A model generated the notes under the pieces. The model was not told the origin of the DNA, did no database searches, and worked only from the letters and a program-made list of their open reading frames with translations. Positions 8,867 through 20,107 of a stretch of DNA of 21,027 nt are shown here, piece by piece (the stretch's first letter is position 1; every line of letters starts with the position of its first letter). Source of the stretch: Polysphondylium violaceum (Eukaryota; Evosea; Eumycetozoa; Dictyosteliales; Dictyosteliaceae); assembly GCA_000277445.1 (NCBI GenBank), contig AJWJ01000423.1, positions 1-21,027 of the forward strand, in the 5' to 3' direction. The position numbers and the translations under genes are program-made.

Positions 8867-10283
8867 TTATTTAACTCTTTTCTTTAAATTTGGATCAACA
8901 TTTTTAGAGTCTTCTTTTTGAGTGAGATATTTTTCAAGGGCTTGGTTTTCAGATTCCAATTTAGAGGCGAGTTTCTTGGCTTGTTCTTCAAACGAGAGAG
9001 AAGAGAGTTCAGCGTCGAGGTTGATTGGTTGTTGAGTGTATGGTACAATATCTGGGGTGTCCAAAAATGATTGCCATTTGTGAATGTCGGTGAATTGGTA
9101 GGCAAGGTGTTGACGGATGAGACCCAAACCAAGTTTTTCAGCTTCAGCTCTCTTTTTGTCTTCTTCGAGTTTCTTTTCAAGTTTTTCTTTGTCGTCGAGC
9201 ATTTCAGCCAATTTAAGTTCAAGGATGGCCTTGTCTTTTTCAGTTTTGGCTAAACGAGATTCTAAATCGAGTTTGGCGAGTTTTTCATCATCGAGACCAC
9301 GGAGGGCGTCATCAATACGTGATTGGAGATCGCTGATCAATGTGTTTCTGTGGTCGTTGTCTGAACGAATTTTGTTTAATGAATTTTCCAATTCTTGCTT
9401 TTGTTTGAGGAGCTCTTCGTGAGAGTGCTTTTCACTTTCGAGGTTTTGTTCGAGGGAGGCCAATTTATTAGAGAGGGCATTTTGACCGGCTTCCAAGGCT
9501 TCACGTTCTTCTTTGGCACGGAAGGCATGGAAATAGAGTGAGGTGTAGAGAACGATGGAACGTTCATCGACATTACCTTTGGAAAGTTGTTCGGCGTCCA
9601 AAAGCTTTGGAATACCCAATCCTTTTTCGGCATAGTCAAATGAAGCATTTAAACGAGCAATGGCATCATCACCTTCGTGTGATTCGTATTTGAATGCGTT
9701 TGGATCATATTTGTGGGCCATGGCCAAATAAGCATAACCATCACGGAAACTTGATTTAAAGTTGGTAATGTTGACGTGATTATATCCATCAGTTGTCTTT
9801 TTGCACCAAGCCAAAAGACCTTCTTCTGAACTCTTGTCACCTTCATTAATAACAGAGATACGATATTTACGATATAATGTCCATAAGAAACCCAAGATCA
9901 TCTTTTTATTATTATCAACAAATTCTATTTATTATTATTATTGATTAGTATATCTGGTATTTTTAGATATATGTATAAAAATATTTACCTTCAGCAGCAA
10001 CACCTTGAACAGTGATTTTAAGATCTTCGTGAACGAAAACCATAGCTAAATGAAGATTTTGAACTCTAAGAATACGAGTCTTTGGATTGAGATCAAATTT
10101 CTTTGGGAATTTAACACCAGAAACAGATTCCAAGAAATAAATTAATTTAACACCATCGCTTAAATCTGTAGAGACATCGGCAATTTTTTCAACTCCTCCA
10201 CGTTTATCCAATACACCATTGACCCATGAGGTAAATGCCATCTCTTGGACAATTTCCCATTGTTTATCTTTATTATCAGCCAT
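8867..10283 (-). CDS. ctxA/ctxB: Cortexillin (actin-bundling, calponin-homology plus coiled coil)
   Basis: Cortexillins are dictyostelid cortical proteins that bundle F-actin, anchor it to the membrane and act in the cleavage furrow. Exons 9989-10283 and 8867-9924, with a 64-nt intron (donor GTAAAT, acceptor ATAG), give 450 residues, close to the ~440 of D. discoideum cortexillins I and II. The splice restores the continuous [18 protein letters not shown] stretch between the two CH domains. CH1 spans ~8-115 ([23 protein letters not shown]) and CH2 ~118-235 ([38 protein letters not shown]). A long heptad coiled coil (~240-350) follows, which should make parallel dimers, then a tail ending in a basic cluster (KKRVK), in line with the C-terminal phosphoinositide-binding segment known for cortexillin I. 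From memory I cannot decide between isoforms I and II. Start ATG is the first in frame and has the family's expected N terminus. Confidence 0.96.
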
Positions 10284-11185
10284 GTTGTGTTGATTGATTA
10301 TATATGAAAATTAAAAATATATATATAGAAAGTGTGTGTTATAAATATACAGAATGTGTGGTTTCGTCTAAAAAGTGAGTGAGCAAATGATACACACAGA
10401 AAAGACAACTAGATAAATAAATACAATATAAAAAATAGATTTGACAAAACTACTCTAATAATAAATCAGTACTTTTTTTTTTTTTTTTTTTTTCATTTTT
10501 TCACCCATTTCACGCCTGTTAATTTTTTTTTTTTAAATGATTTTTTTTGAAAATCAACCACCCAAAAAACCCATGTTTTTTTATGTGAAAAAAAATTTGC
10601 TTCAAATTTTTTCCTATCAAGACAAATTCTGATAAAATTTTTTATATATGAATTTGTGTGTGTCTGTGTTTTTTTGTTTTAGTGTCTATTTATACATCCA
10701 TTCACTTATAACTTCGGTTAAAGATGTTGGTGTGAAAGTTATTATATCTATTTTTTATATGAATTCTTTTTAGATATAAAATTTTAGAATATGCTTATTT
10801 CGCCCATCACACACTTACTCACCCGAGTGCTTATTTCATGCACCTGTCACTGACTCTCACCCACCCTCATTACTCTGTTCATACTCTATTGTTTAGACAC
10901 AATATTGAGAAATTTTTGTAATATAGTGACATCTCATACAGAGAATTCCCTATTATTCCCCGTAAATGTGTGGAGTCCAAAGCTATTATATTCATTTTCT
11001 GCAAATATTATGTTAAGTCTAGATTTTTTCATTTACGGAATTTCGTCAAGTTTTTGCAGGAAAAAAATAAAATAAAAAATACTTGGATGAGTTTGGGCAA
11101 ATTTGTTGTGGAAGTTACAATATGCAAGCCTTTATTATGTTTTATATTACAATCTAGGAAAAGCTATGACATATTTTTTTTATTT
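10284..11185. other. Intergenic: cortexillin upstream region and SepSecS 3' flank
   Basis: About 900 nt between two minus-strand genes. Next to the cortexillin start there are TATA-like repeats (10310-10325), a GT patch (10331-10340), and a T-run of about 21 (10473-10494), then further T-runs. At 10800-10890 the plus strand is C/A/T-rich with CACCC-like words. An imperfect inverted repeat lies at 10955-11041. A plus-strand 74-codon frame starting at GTG 10970 is low-complexity and not believed. No RNA gene was recognised. Confidence 0.5.
10955..11041. repeat. Imperfect inverted repeat (stem arms ~12 bp)
   Basis: ATTCCCCGTAAATG at 10955-10968 pairs with CATTTACGGAAT at 11030-11041, differing by two extra C. 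The core CCGTAAATG/CATTTACGG is exact over 9 bp and the loop is 61 nt. It could fold in RNA or be chance; it lies about 145 nt past the SepSecS stop on the minus strand. Confidence 0.4.
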
Positions 11186-12746
11186 CTAAGATAATTCTTT
11201 TTTTAAAACTAATCTTAATCTTTGAATAAAAATATCAATTTCTTGTTTTTCTATACCAATGGCACAGGCAATTGTGAGATAGGAGCCTGGTGGATAGTGG
11301 TCTGTGTGGGAACCATAGTTGTTGAATTCAATATTGGCTACAGTGTTTTTTTTATTACTCGATAAATCTATGACTCTGGAACCTGAACATGATCGAGAAA
11401 ACAACTTGGACCCAATAAGAGAAGGTGGTGTAGATGTTTTGAGGTTGGATAATGTAATGCCAAATGAAATTTTGTTTTCGGATACAGTGTCTAGTAGTCG
11501 CTCGTTAAATTCTTTGGCAAGGGTGGTGAGAGACTCTGTGAAATAGGGTAAGAGTGATTTACGAGAGTCTAGCAATGTTTTCCATATGTCTTTGCCCATG
11601 GACAAGAGGGTGATGAATAGGTCGAGTATGGGGGATCCGTTGGCTCGACCTGGATAATTTTTGCCAATGGCTTGAATAAAATCTTTGTTTGGACTGGCCA
11701 CGATAGCCCCTCCAACAGGAACCATAAAATTCTTATCGGTGCTCTGAATAAAGGCGTCAACTCGGCCCTGTCTGCAGGATTGATTGATGTTGTGCACAAT
11801 TTTGCTATCTTGAATGCCATATGCATTGTTTATAATGTGTGCTATGTTTTCTTGTTTACAGAGTTTACTAATTGATACGATATCGTCTGGTGCACGAGGT
11901 GCAAAACAACTTGTTGTACTAAAAATACAGAGAATATTTTCTCTACCTAGTTGGCTAATCTTTTCTTGGATGGCATCCATGTTGGTCTTTATCAAATCCC
12001 CGACGACAATGTTTTCAATGGGCACTGGGACGAGACCTGCCGTGGCAATGGATTTTAAACACGACTTTTGATCGATTCTAGGCCACAAAACATATTTGGC
12101 CTGTGGTTTTTGTTGTGCCAAAGTAGCCATAGTAAGGGCTAGTGTCATTCCGGTGGCCATGGGTAATACTAGACAAGATGGAATTGTGTCACTTTCAAAA
12201 CCAGCTATTTTCATAGCATCCAATACCAAATAGTTTGTCAACTTTTGTATCAAACTACTTCCAGCGGCCTTTGGTTGTTGCTCATTAATATCACCACTTC
12301 TACCAATGCCATGCGAGAGACCATAATGTCTTTTTTGCACCAAGCCACTAAACACCCTACCTTCTCTCTCACCAACGCCAATATTTTCGACAAAGTTGTT
12401 GGAGTCCATCATTGAAACTTGTTCCAAAAACAACTCAATCACTTTGTCTGACCATCCCTGATCTGGTAATCTTCTCTAAAAAAAATTAAATGGTTAGTAA
12501 TTCAATGTATGAAAAACATAGACATAATAGAGATTAAGATACACTATCTTTTTCATTTTTAGAACCTAAATCTCTTTCTTTTATTTTTTTTATTTTTTTT
12601 TTATTTTTTTTAAATTTCTAAAAAACACTTACTTGAGTTAAGAGGGACTCGACCAACTTGTTGTATTGTGAGGTGGCTTGGGTGGCTTGATCAATGTATG
12701 ATGATTTAACCAAGCCCTTACACAGGTCCAAGTTCTTTTGATTCAT
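11186..12746 (-). CDS. sepsecs: SepSecS: O-phosphoseryl-tRNA(Sec) selenium transferase
   Basis: PLP-dependent enzyme that converts phosphoseryl-tRNA(Sec) plus selenophosphate into selenocysteinyl-tRNA(Sec), the last step of eukaryotic Sec synthesis. Exons 12633-12746 (38 codons) and 11186-12475 flank a 157-nt T-rich intron (donor GTAAGT, acceptor TTTAG). Product 467 residues against about 500 in human, lacking most of the human C-terminal extension. Hallmarks: MDSNNF and VGEREGRV near residues 60-78; HGIGRSGDI with Arg97; QPKAAGSS with Gln105; PMATGM; WPRIDQKSC; STTSCFAPR; NNAYG; and the Schiff-base lysine in TDKNFMVPVGGAI at Lys286 (human Lys284). The splice is supported because the joined LLTQ-RRLPDQGW leads into the conserved region just as in human. 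Its presence implies the organism makes selenoproteins; partner genes and tRNA(Sec) are not in this window. Start ATG at 12746 is the first in the exon. Confidence 0.97.
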
Positions 12747-14240
12747 ATTAAAATTAATAATAGTCCCTGTTTTTGACAGATGTTTTATCTAATTTAATTA
12801 AAGAGAGGCTCGCGATGGGTCTTTTTTTTTTTTTTTTTTCTTTTATTTTATAAAGAATTTTTTTTTTTGTCATCATTTTTTCGGCAACATTTAATTACTT
12901 TGTAACTTTGGATTATAATTGGTTGGCAACTTTATTAACACCACCATTGGTAAGCATTGAATCGGATAATAAAACAACCACACTACCACACCATCACGAG
13001 ACAGAGATGGTTCTGGTGTCCCGCGCCCAGCCGCGGAATTGAATTTACACACAAATCAGCGAGACCCCACCCTTTATACAACACGACCATCCATACCACT
13101 CTTTGTGTATAGTTTTTTTTTTTTTTACCTCGGGTGCATCAATGCCGCACAACACCACATCACACCTCTTGATTTTACCCACATCCATACCACCATACCC
13201 ACATGTCGATATTTGCACGTATTCCAGTGTTTGGTCACATGCTGGCTCTCATTGACCTTGTTTAAAATTCTTTTCCATCTCTCTCACTTGGATTACCATT
13301 AGAATAGGCTTCTGACACCTGGAAGACCCTACCAAATGATTATCCGCCCTCTGTCACCTCGATCCTCACCAGTTCTCAATTTCCAGTCTCAAACAAAAAA
13401 AAAAGATTTAAATAGATATAAATGTGTGGGTGTGTGGCCGACATTTGTTTCTCATGGCACCCACACATTCTACACACTCATCACATTAACTGTATCCATC
13501 AACACAATAATCCATTTACAGAAACACTTCTCAGACAGGCATTGTGTGCGGTATATATATATGGTACTTGTTTTTCATCGCACCGCCCACCCTCTAAAAA
13601 GATCTCCTAAAAATGCAAAAAAAAAAAAAAAAATTTACTCACCCCCTCATCCACACAAACTTTGCTCTCGCATTTTATGTGCATGTTTTTTTTTATTTTT
13701 TTTTTTTGCATTTTTTTTTTCATTTTTTTGTTGTTAAAATTTTCCAAAGTTTGCCAAAAAAAAAAAAAAAATAAGTGCGTTTGTTATAAATAATTGCAAA
13801 GAGACTGGAAAATAGATTCACTTGCACAATATATAAATATCATCGACTAGAGTGTGTTTTCCTGCTAAAAGAGTATTGTATTGCCTGTTGCATCTACCAC
13901 ACCACACACCAACACCATATACGCACATTATTCAGTTCCATTCTCTGTCTCGGCACACACGACAAACCAGCAGTACCTGGAAAATAGATCTACAATAGTA
14001 TTCTAACCATTTTTTACCATTACCAGCAATTCACTACATTTATTTATTATTAGCATACTTTCCATCCCATATTTGTGCGTGTGTTGTTTAGACGATATCA
14101 TATACAACAGACATAGCAGCAGACCATTATAGTGTTATATATATAAATATAGATATCACACACACACACATACATCCCTCTTTAGACGCACACCCAACTA
14201 AATAAATATACATTGTGATATATTTGGACAGGGCGCACTT
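12747..14240. promoter_or_regulatory. 1.5-kb divergent spacer between SepSecS and the histone deacetylase
   Basis: No supported gene. It holds T-runs near 12821-12840 and 13681-13730, A-runs near 13617-13634 and 13757-13771, and a small GC-rich island at 13015-13040. From ~13040 to 14190 the plus strand is markedly rich in CACACC/CCACAC/CATACC words, ending in a (CA)n run at 14158-14170, about 70 nt before the deacetylase start. Dictyostelid developmental promoters are known to use CA-rich elements, so some of these may be regulatory; that is inference. A T-rich ...TTTGGACAG at 14222-14233 just before the ATG could be the acceptor of a leader intron. Plus-strand open frames at 13039-13302 and 13336-13737 are low-complexity and not believed. 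Confidence 0.45.
13609..13715. repeat. 20-bp perfect inverted repeat with 67-nt loop
   Basis: Arm 13609-13628 (AAAAATGC followed by 12 A) is the exact reverse complement of 13696-13715 (12 T followed by GCATTTTT). Most of the match is homopolymer; the shared TGC/GCA at the same offset is the only informative part. It lies in the upstream region of the deacetylase. Confidence 0.5.
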
Positions 14241-17200
14241 ATGAGTCAAAATAATCAAAACAACATACCCATTTCACCTATTCCTGCCAAACCTTCATCC
14301 TCTGTATATTCTGTCAAAATCAACCCAAACGCAGACAAAATCATCACTATAAGCAGACAACCATCTCAACCTCAACCATCACCATCAAAATTGTCGTTGT
14401 TGTTATCCGATGAAGAAATGGATGAAAGCTCAAATAATATAACATCCACCGATATGGAAGAAAACATGGACGACGCTCAACCTCAACAACCAACCACCAC
14501 CACTACTACTACTAGCAGCAGTAGCAATAGTAGTACAAACACCACCACCGCACAACTATTTGTCGATCCAGCTCCAATTAAACCCAAACGTGGCGTAAGT
14601 ATCTCAATTATATTACTTTATTTATCATTCACTCATACACATATTTGGTGTTGTGTTTTTTCACTTGTTACTCTTTTTTTTGTTTATTTATTTTTTCCAT
14701 CCACTTATGATATGGATAAGATAGATAAACCTGGCAACACCAAATTTTTTTAAAAAAACGCACCACAAATCTCAAATTCCACTCATCCCCCACGCACACA
14801 CAGTTTTTTAAAAAAAAGACTGCCACCAAAAATTTTCAGAAAAAAAAAATTCATGTCAGGAAAAATGTCTCGTTTTTCTTTTTTTTTGTTTTTTTTTTTT
14901 TTTTTTTGAAAATTTTTTGACTTGGAAGACGACCATCCAAGTATATTACGAAATTTGGATTGAATCCAATCATTTTGTTCCATCTCCATTCATTCATCGA
15001 ATAGCCTAGTCTGTCCATTGTACTAATTTAATATCTAATCGTATATCTAGCGTCCATCCAATTTATCCAGACAACAAGCCGCTGCTGCCGCTGCTGCACA
15101 AACAAATACATCCCCAACAACCACTACCACTGCCGACAAAGCAGCACCAAGCACACCAAACGCTAAAATGGTTTCCAGCACACCCTCTACACCTGTTGCC
15201 AGCACAATCGCATCGACTACCACCACTCCTCCCACCGCCACCACTCCATCCACTCCTGTAAATAATAACAACAACAATAATAATACCAATAGTAATAATG
15301 GTAGTGGCGTCAATAATACCACCAACAACAACAACAATACACCAATTGGAAATAAAAGACAAAGATTTGATTCTGAACAGCAACAACAACAATCTGATAT
15401 TTCAGACTCGGAGGATGAAATGGAAGAAGAGGAAGACGAAGACGAAGAGGAAGAATCAATGACTAATCCAACATCTGGATCATCGACACCGATCACCAAG
15501 CCTGGCAGAGGTCGACCAAGAAGACAAGATAAAAAGATATTACAACTCCAACAATATTTAATGGCAACTCAAGGTGATCCAAACAATGCCAACACAATGA
15601 ATGCCGGGAACGACAGTATAGAAGACAATGAAGACCTTGACGATGACGATATGGGAGATGACAAGAAAAAGAAATCGTCCAAGATAAAGAAACCATCTCA
15701 ATTAGATGTAAGTTTATTTGTTGTTGTATTGAGTGTAATATGGTTGGCATGTTATGATACTAACTAATATTTGATTACATTTAGATTCGTCCATGTTGGT
15801 TCACTGGATGTATTAAAGCAGATAGATCATTAAAGATCCTTAGACCATGTCTTGTGCCCACTTGTAAAACTCATGCCATCAAGTCAGAGGCTAGAATATA
15901 TGAGGCATTGAAGAAAGGAGAGTTTCAAGAAGAGGAAGCCAATGGAATCAAGGATCTTATTTGCGGTATTTGTGGAGAGAACAAACCAGATCTCAAGTAT
16001 TGTGCCAATGATAATTGTGCCTTTGGATTTTGTGATAGCTGCGCAGATATAACTACCCATAAACACGGTTCGCCACCCAATGGTGACAACTGGGTCTGTT
16101 GGGTTTGTACATTTGTCAAGAGTCGTGGAAGAGAAAGAGAGAGAAAGAGATGGGTCAAAGAACAAACCTCACCCTCACACTATGGTGTCGGCAGAAAGAG
16201 AAAGGATATCGATGGTCAAGGCAGCGGTGGCAATAGTGGCAATGCCGGTGGCAACACTGGTGCCCATTCCAGCTCGACCACATCGACTCCAACCATCTCT
16301 GGCAACAAGAGAATCAGAAAGAAGATCAATACTATTGAACCCACCGAAACAAGAAAATACACAAAGAAGGCAAAGCCAGTTGACGAGGAATCAAGACCCA
16401 CCTCGCCACTCAATACACCCAGCAACAGACCCTTGGCTAGCATGCAGCCTCAACTCCATCCACCCACTCAACAAAACCATGGTCCCGATCTCAACGCCAA
16501 TGGCGAGATTGTTAACTATGAAAGCATCTTGTCACCAGAAAAGGAGCAAATATCGGCTGTGGACTTTTTCATTGATCAGGCCTACAACGCTGTTAAGTTC
16601 TTTTCCTCACTCGCCTCTGACCCCCCTGCAGAGGTCAAGGAGCACATTGATAACTTTTCGACCTACATCATGAGAATCAAGACGGTGCGTTGGTCGTCCG
16701 ACTATTCGTTGGTGTGGAGAATGATTGAGGATCTCTCCAACATCATTCGTAGAAACCTCATCTCTTCTCAATCAATCATTGAGATGCAAAAGGAGATGAG
16801 CATCTTGGAGGCAGGCGTGTTGGAAAACAGCTCAAGCGACGCCAGAAACGTGCCCCTCGAGAGAGCCATCTCGATGGTATTTGAAAACCACGAGACTGCC
16901 GGCCAAATTGGCAAAGAGTGCTGCAGTACCCGCAACTCGCTCTACTGCAGTATCGAAATGGCCCACAGATCCATTGCCGAGCACCAAAGAGACTTAGAGC
17001 TCTTTGTCGCCCAAGAAGAGAACCACCACGTCATTATCGCCAAGGAGATCGATTCGATCAACGAGCAAATCAAAATCAACTTGGCCGAGATCCACAAACT
17101 CAAGTTCCAAGAGGCCGAGATCTTTGAACAGCTCTCCAAGGTCAGATCTGCCATTGCCGCACACGAATCTGTCCGTGACACCTACACCAAGAAAACCAAC

Positions 17201-19279
17201 GACCTCAAGATCGATCTCCTCGTCAGCAGAAACAACCTCTCTGACAAGGAAAAGGATACTGGCGCACACCAAGCCACCCTCGAAAATGAAATCTATGCAC
17301 TCAAACTCCTCATCAAGCTTATCGAGGGTTTGTACTGGATCCACGATCACTTTTACGTGACCAAGGTGGGCGAGGCTGAAAAAGTCATCAACTCTAAACT
17401 CGGACAGTTGCAGAAAAAGATCAAGCACAGCATCCCATCTCAACCACCCTCTGCCGAAGACACCGAGGCCTTCAAGACCATTGCCATCTACCACAAGATC
17501 TGCATGCAACACAATGTACCCAATTTTCATCTTGAAAAGCCCGACCGTATCAAGGTCACTGTCAACTGCATCCACGAGTTTGCCCAAGCCCATCCAGATC
17601 TCGTAGACATTATCGATAATCCCGCTGAGGTCGACATGCGTTATGTCATGGCTGTCCACGACGCCCACTATATCAAGAAGCTCGAGACCTCGCTTCCACC
17701 CGAAAACTCTGAATACGAGACCCATTTGGAATCAGATCAAACTGGTGCCATGGTCACTGTTGCCTCACACAAAGACTGCGAAGGTGATGATGAGACTGTG
17801 TACGATACCTTTGTATCTCACAGATCGATGAAGGCCGCTTTGAGAGCCTCTGGCTCTGTCTGTGCCGCCGTCGACCAAGTGACTCGTCGTGGCTACACTA
17901 GAGCCTTTTGCGCCATTCGTCCACCAGGCCATCATGCAGGCCGTTACGGTAGAACCAACGATGCTCCATCGCAAGGCTACTGCCTGATCAACAATGTCGC
18001 TATTGGTGCCAAATACGCCTCGCTCACTGCCGGCTACTCGAGAATTGCCGTCGTAGATTTTGACGTCCATCACGGCAATGGCACCCAAGAGATCTTGAGT
18101 GGTGATGACAATTTCCTCTTTATCTCTATCCACGTGTGCGACGATAAACGTTACTTTTATCCAGGCACAGGTAAAGATCAAGGTGACATTATCGACGAGA
18201 GCACCGGATCCTACGAAGGTAACATCCTCAACATTGGTCTCAAGAGAAACTCCAACTCGTCTGTATTTCTCCAAGCATGGATGGACAAGATCATCCCCCG
18301 TCTCGAGGCCTACAAGCCCCAACTTATATTCCTTTCCGCCGGCTTTGACGGCCACAAGGATGACCCCACCAACGGCTTAAAGCTCCACGAAGAGGACTAC
18401 TACGTCATCACCAAGATGGTCAAAACTGTCGCCTTTAAATACAGCAAGGGTAGAATTATTTCTGTTTTAGAGGGTGGTTATGGTATTGAAAACAAGACCA
18501 ACTCTCTCCAACGTTGCGTCAACTCCCATCTCAGAGCCTTGATCAACGATACTGAGGAAGAGGTTTCTCTGGCCAACTCTTGCTATGGCATGTTTAAAGA
18601 AGATCTCCCAAATTTGTCTGATAATGTTCCCAAATTCAACATCAACAACTTTATCAGCAACGCCAGTAAAAGAGGAAAGAAAACAAATTTAAACACCATC
18701 AATTTCATCTCAAACAACATGAATAGTATAAACAATACAATCAGTAATAGAACCAGCACCACTACCACCACAACTACCACAAATTCAAATAATAATAATA
18801 CTAGTACAAATTCATCACTTTCAAACACACCAACCTTGACTTCAGTAAATTCTGAAATTAATGAAAAATTGGCATCTATAGATCAACAACCACAACAACC
18901 AAATACCACCATTCAATCATCTCCCTCTACAACTTCACATGGCGCTAGTAGTGCTGAATCTAAAAACAACAATGACAATATTACTACAATAACCAACAGC
19001 AACAATACTAATGCTAGCAATAGTAACAAATCTCAAGCCTCTGCATCCTCTTCGCCCGTTACTATTATTTCCACTTCACCACCCCCACCATCTTCCAGTA
19101 CACCAGACAAGGAAAATGAAAAAAATGGTGAAAATATCTCAAACAGTGGTAGTGGAAGTGGTAAGGCAGACAATCATTTTGAAGGTACAATTTTAGGAGG
19201 TCCTTCTAAACCAATGACTATAACTAAGAAGATTAATGTAAATAATAGCAATAATACCAATACCAATGTTTCTAAATAG
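14241..19279 (+). CDS. Class II histone deacetylase with AT-hooks and ADD/PHD-like zinc finger
   Basis: Nuclear lysine deacetylase of 1501 residues, from exons 14241-14594, 15051-15707 and 15785-19279 (introns 456 and 77 nt, all phase 0, GTAAGT donors). Order: low-complexity Ser/Thr/Gln N terminus; AT-hook KPKRGRPS made across the first splice (~115-121); Asn/Thr-rich and acidic stretch; second AT-hook PGRGRPRR (exon 2); Cys cluster C341, C346, C359, C364 then a PHD-like array C397, C400, C410, C415, C420, C423, C442, C445, together resembling an ADD domain; basic linker; helical/coiled-coil region ~640-890; catalytic domain ~905-1260; Asn/Thr/Ser-rich tail. Catalytic residues are all present: H1053-H1054 in RPPGHHAG, zinc ligands D1097, H1099 (DVHHGNG) and D1192, and Y1236 in EGGYG, so it should be active (class IIa enzymes have His at that Tyr). 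D. discoideum has two large class II enzymes, hdaC and hdaD; its length is nearer hdaD, but I cannot assign it firmly. First ATG chosen; upstream is non-coding. Confidence 0.94.
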
Positions 19280-19704
19280 ATATATATATATAGATATAAA
19301 TAAACTATTTTTTTTAATTTCCCAATAATAGTCGTAGTATTTTTATTTTATTTTTTAACCATTAGGTATCAATATCTTTTTGCCCCCCAAAAAGTGTTAA
19401 AATCTTTAAAATATATATACCCCATTGCATATGGTGCATTTTTTTTAAAATTTATAAAAACATGGGAAAAGGGGTTGGAAAAGATAGTTTTAATATTGAC
19501 AAGATAATAATACAATGACATTAGTAGTAATTTGCAATGTACGCATTTCATTTTCTAGTGTGTGTGTGAATTTCATAATTAATTTAGACTTCTTTATAAA
19601 AAGAAATACTTGTGTAAAATATTTATTTTTATCCATTTATATTTATTTATCTATCTTTTTTATTCATACCTATACATATATTATACTTTAACAATAACAA
19701 AAAA
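19280..19704. other. Spacer: deacetylase 3' end and upstream region of the next gene
   Basis: AT-rich. AATAAA at 19299-19304, 20 nt past the deacetylase stop, is the likely polyadenylation signal. A CCCC-containing patch at 19383-19388 and scattered T-runs follow. The final stretch 19610-19704 is AT-rich with TATA-like words and an A-rich ACAATAACAAAAAA immediately before the next ATG, the usual dictyostelid start context. A minus-strand frame at 19369-19551 is not believed. Confidence 0.5.
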
Positions 19705-20106
19705 ATGGACTATATTACAAGTGATATTGAAAGTCTAATTGACAAAATCACAGTATCTAGAATTTCAAATGAAGATAAAGAAATGTTGATGACCAAGATA
19801 TACCACCATCATCATGAAGAACTCTATCTAAAGTATATTGAATCGGAATTGATTCAAATGGAAAAAGATTATCTCTATCAATTGAAAATGAAAGAAACCG
19901 AGAGAAAACTAAAACACTTTACAACATCGCTCAATGCCAAAGGCTTTATTTTAAATAAATTATCTGATCAAGTCGATAGTTTACATGTATCTATGGAAAA
20001 AGAAAGAGAATCTAGTTCCACCAAAGCTCATAAAGTTGAACCGATCTCCAATGATATGTTGGTTAATATTTTATTAAATAATTCTAAAAAAGTTGTGAAT
20101 AAATAA
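19705..20106 (+). CDS. Unrecognised small coiled-coil protein
   Basis: Intronless 133-residue frame with a strong start context (A-rich leader, AAAAAATGG). I do not recognise the family. It is charged and almost wholly helical-looking: an N-terminal helix (DIESLIDKITV), a HHHH run near residue 34, then a long Glu/Lys-rich amphipathic stretch (~38-105) with heptad-like Leu/Ile spacing, and a C-terminal SNDMLVNILLNN helix. No signal peptide, membrane segment, Cys or zinc motif is seen. The upstream AT-rich spacer and the polyadenylation signal overlapping its stop codon make it look like a real, compact gene. The role is unknown; a subunit or adaptor function would be a guess. Confidence 0.7.
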   Translation: MDYITSDIESLIDKITVSRISNEDKEMLMTKIYHHHHEELYLKYIESELIQMEKDYLYQLKMKETERKLKHFTTSLNAKGFILNKLSDQVDSLHVSMEKERESSSTKAHKVEPISNDMLVNILLNNSKKVVNK

Positions 20107-20107
20107 A
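20098..20107 (+). terminator. Polyadenylation signal overlapping the stop codon
   Basis: AATAAATAAA: the first AATAAA (20098-20103) lies within the last codons and the second (20102-20107) overlaps the TAA stop of the small coiled-coil gene. A T-run of about 26 follows at 20142-20167. Confidence 0.5.

Noticed and set aside
10970-11194. Plus-strand 74-codon frame beyond the SepSecS stop
   Set aside because: Begins at GTG, low-complexity, overlaps the SepSecS 3' end; no similarity recognised.
13015-13045. tRNA-like or B-box sequence in the GC-rich island
   Set aside because: GGTTCTGGTGTCC does not fit the B-box consensus and no cloverleaf can be drawn from the surroundings.
13039-13737. Plus-strand frames upstream of the deacetylase
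   Set aside because: CA- and T-rich low complexity, no domain, no good splice path into the deacetylase; read as leader or promoter sequence.
15047-15499. Minus-strand frames opposite the deacetylase N-terminal region
   Set aside because: Shadow of Asn/Thr/Gln/Ala repeats; the real strand gives AT-hooks and splices correctly.
16994-17725. 243-codon minus-strand frame opposite the deacetylase coiled coil
   Set aside because: Product is a mirror of the charged helix codons; the plus strand is a clear family member throughout.
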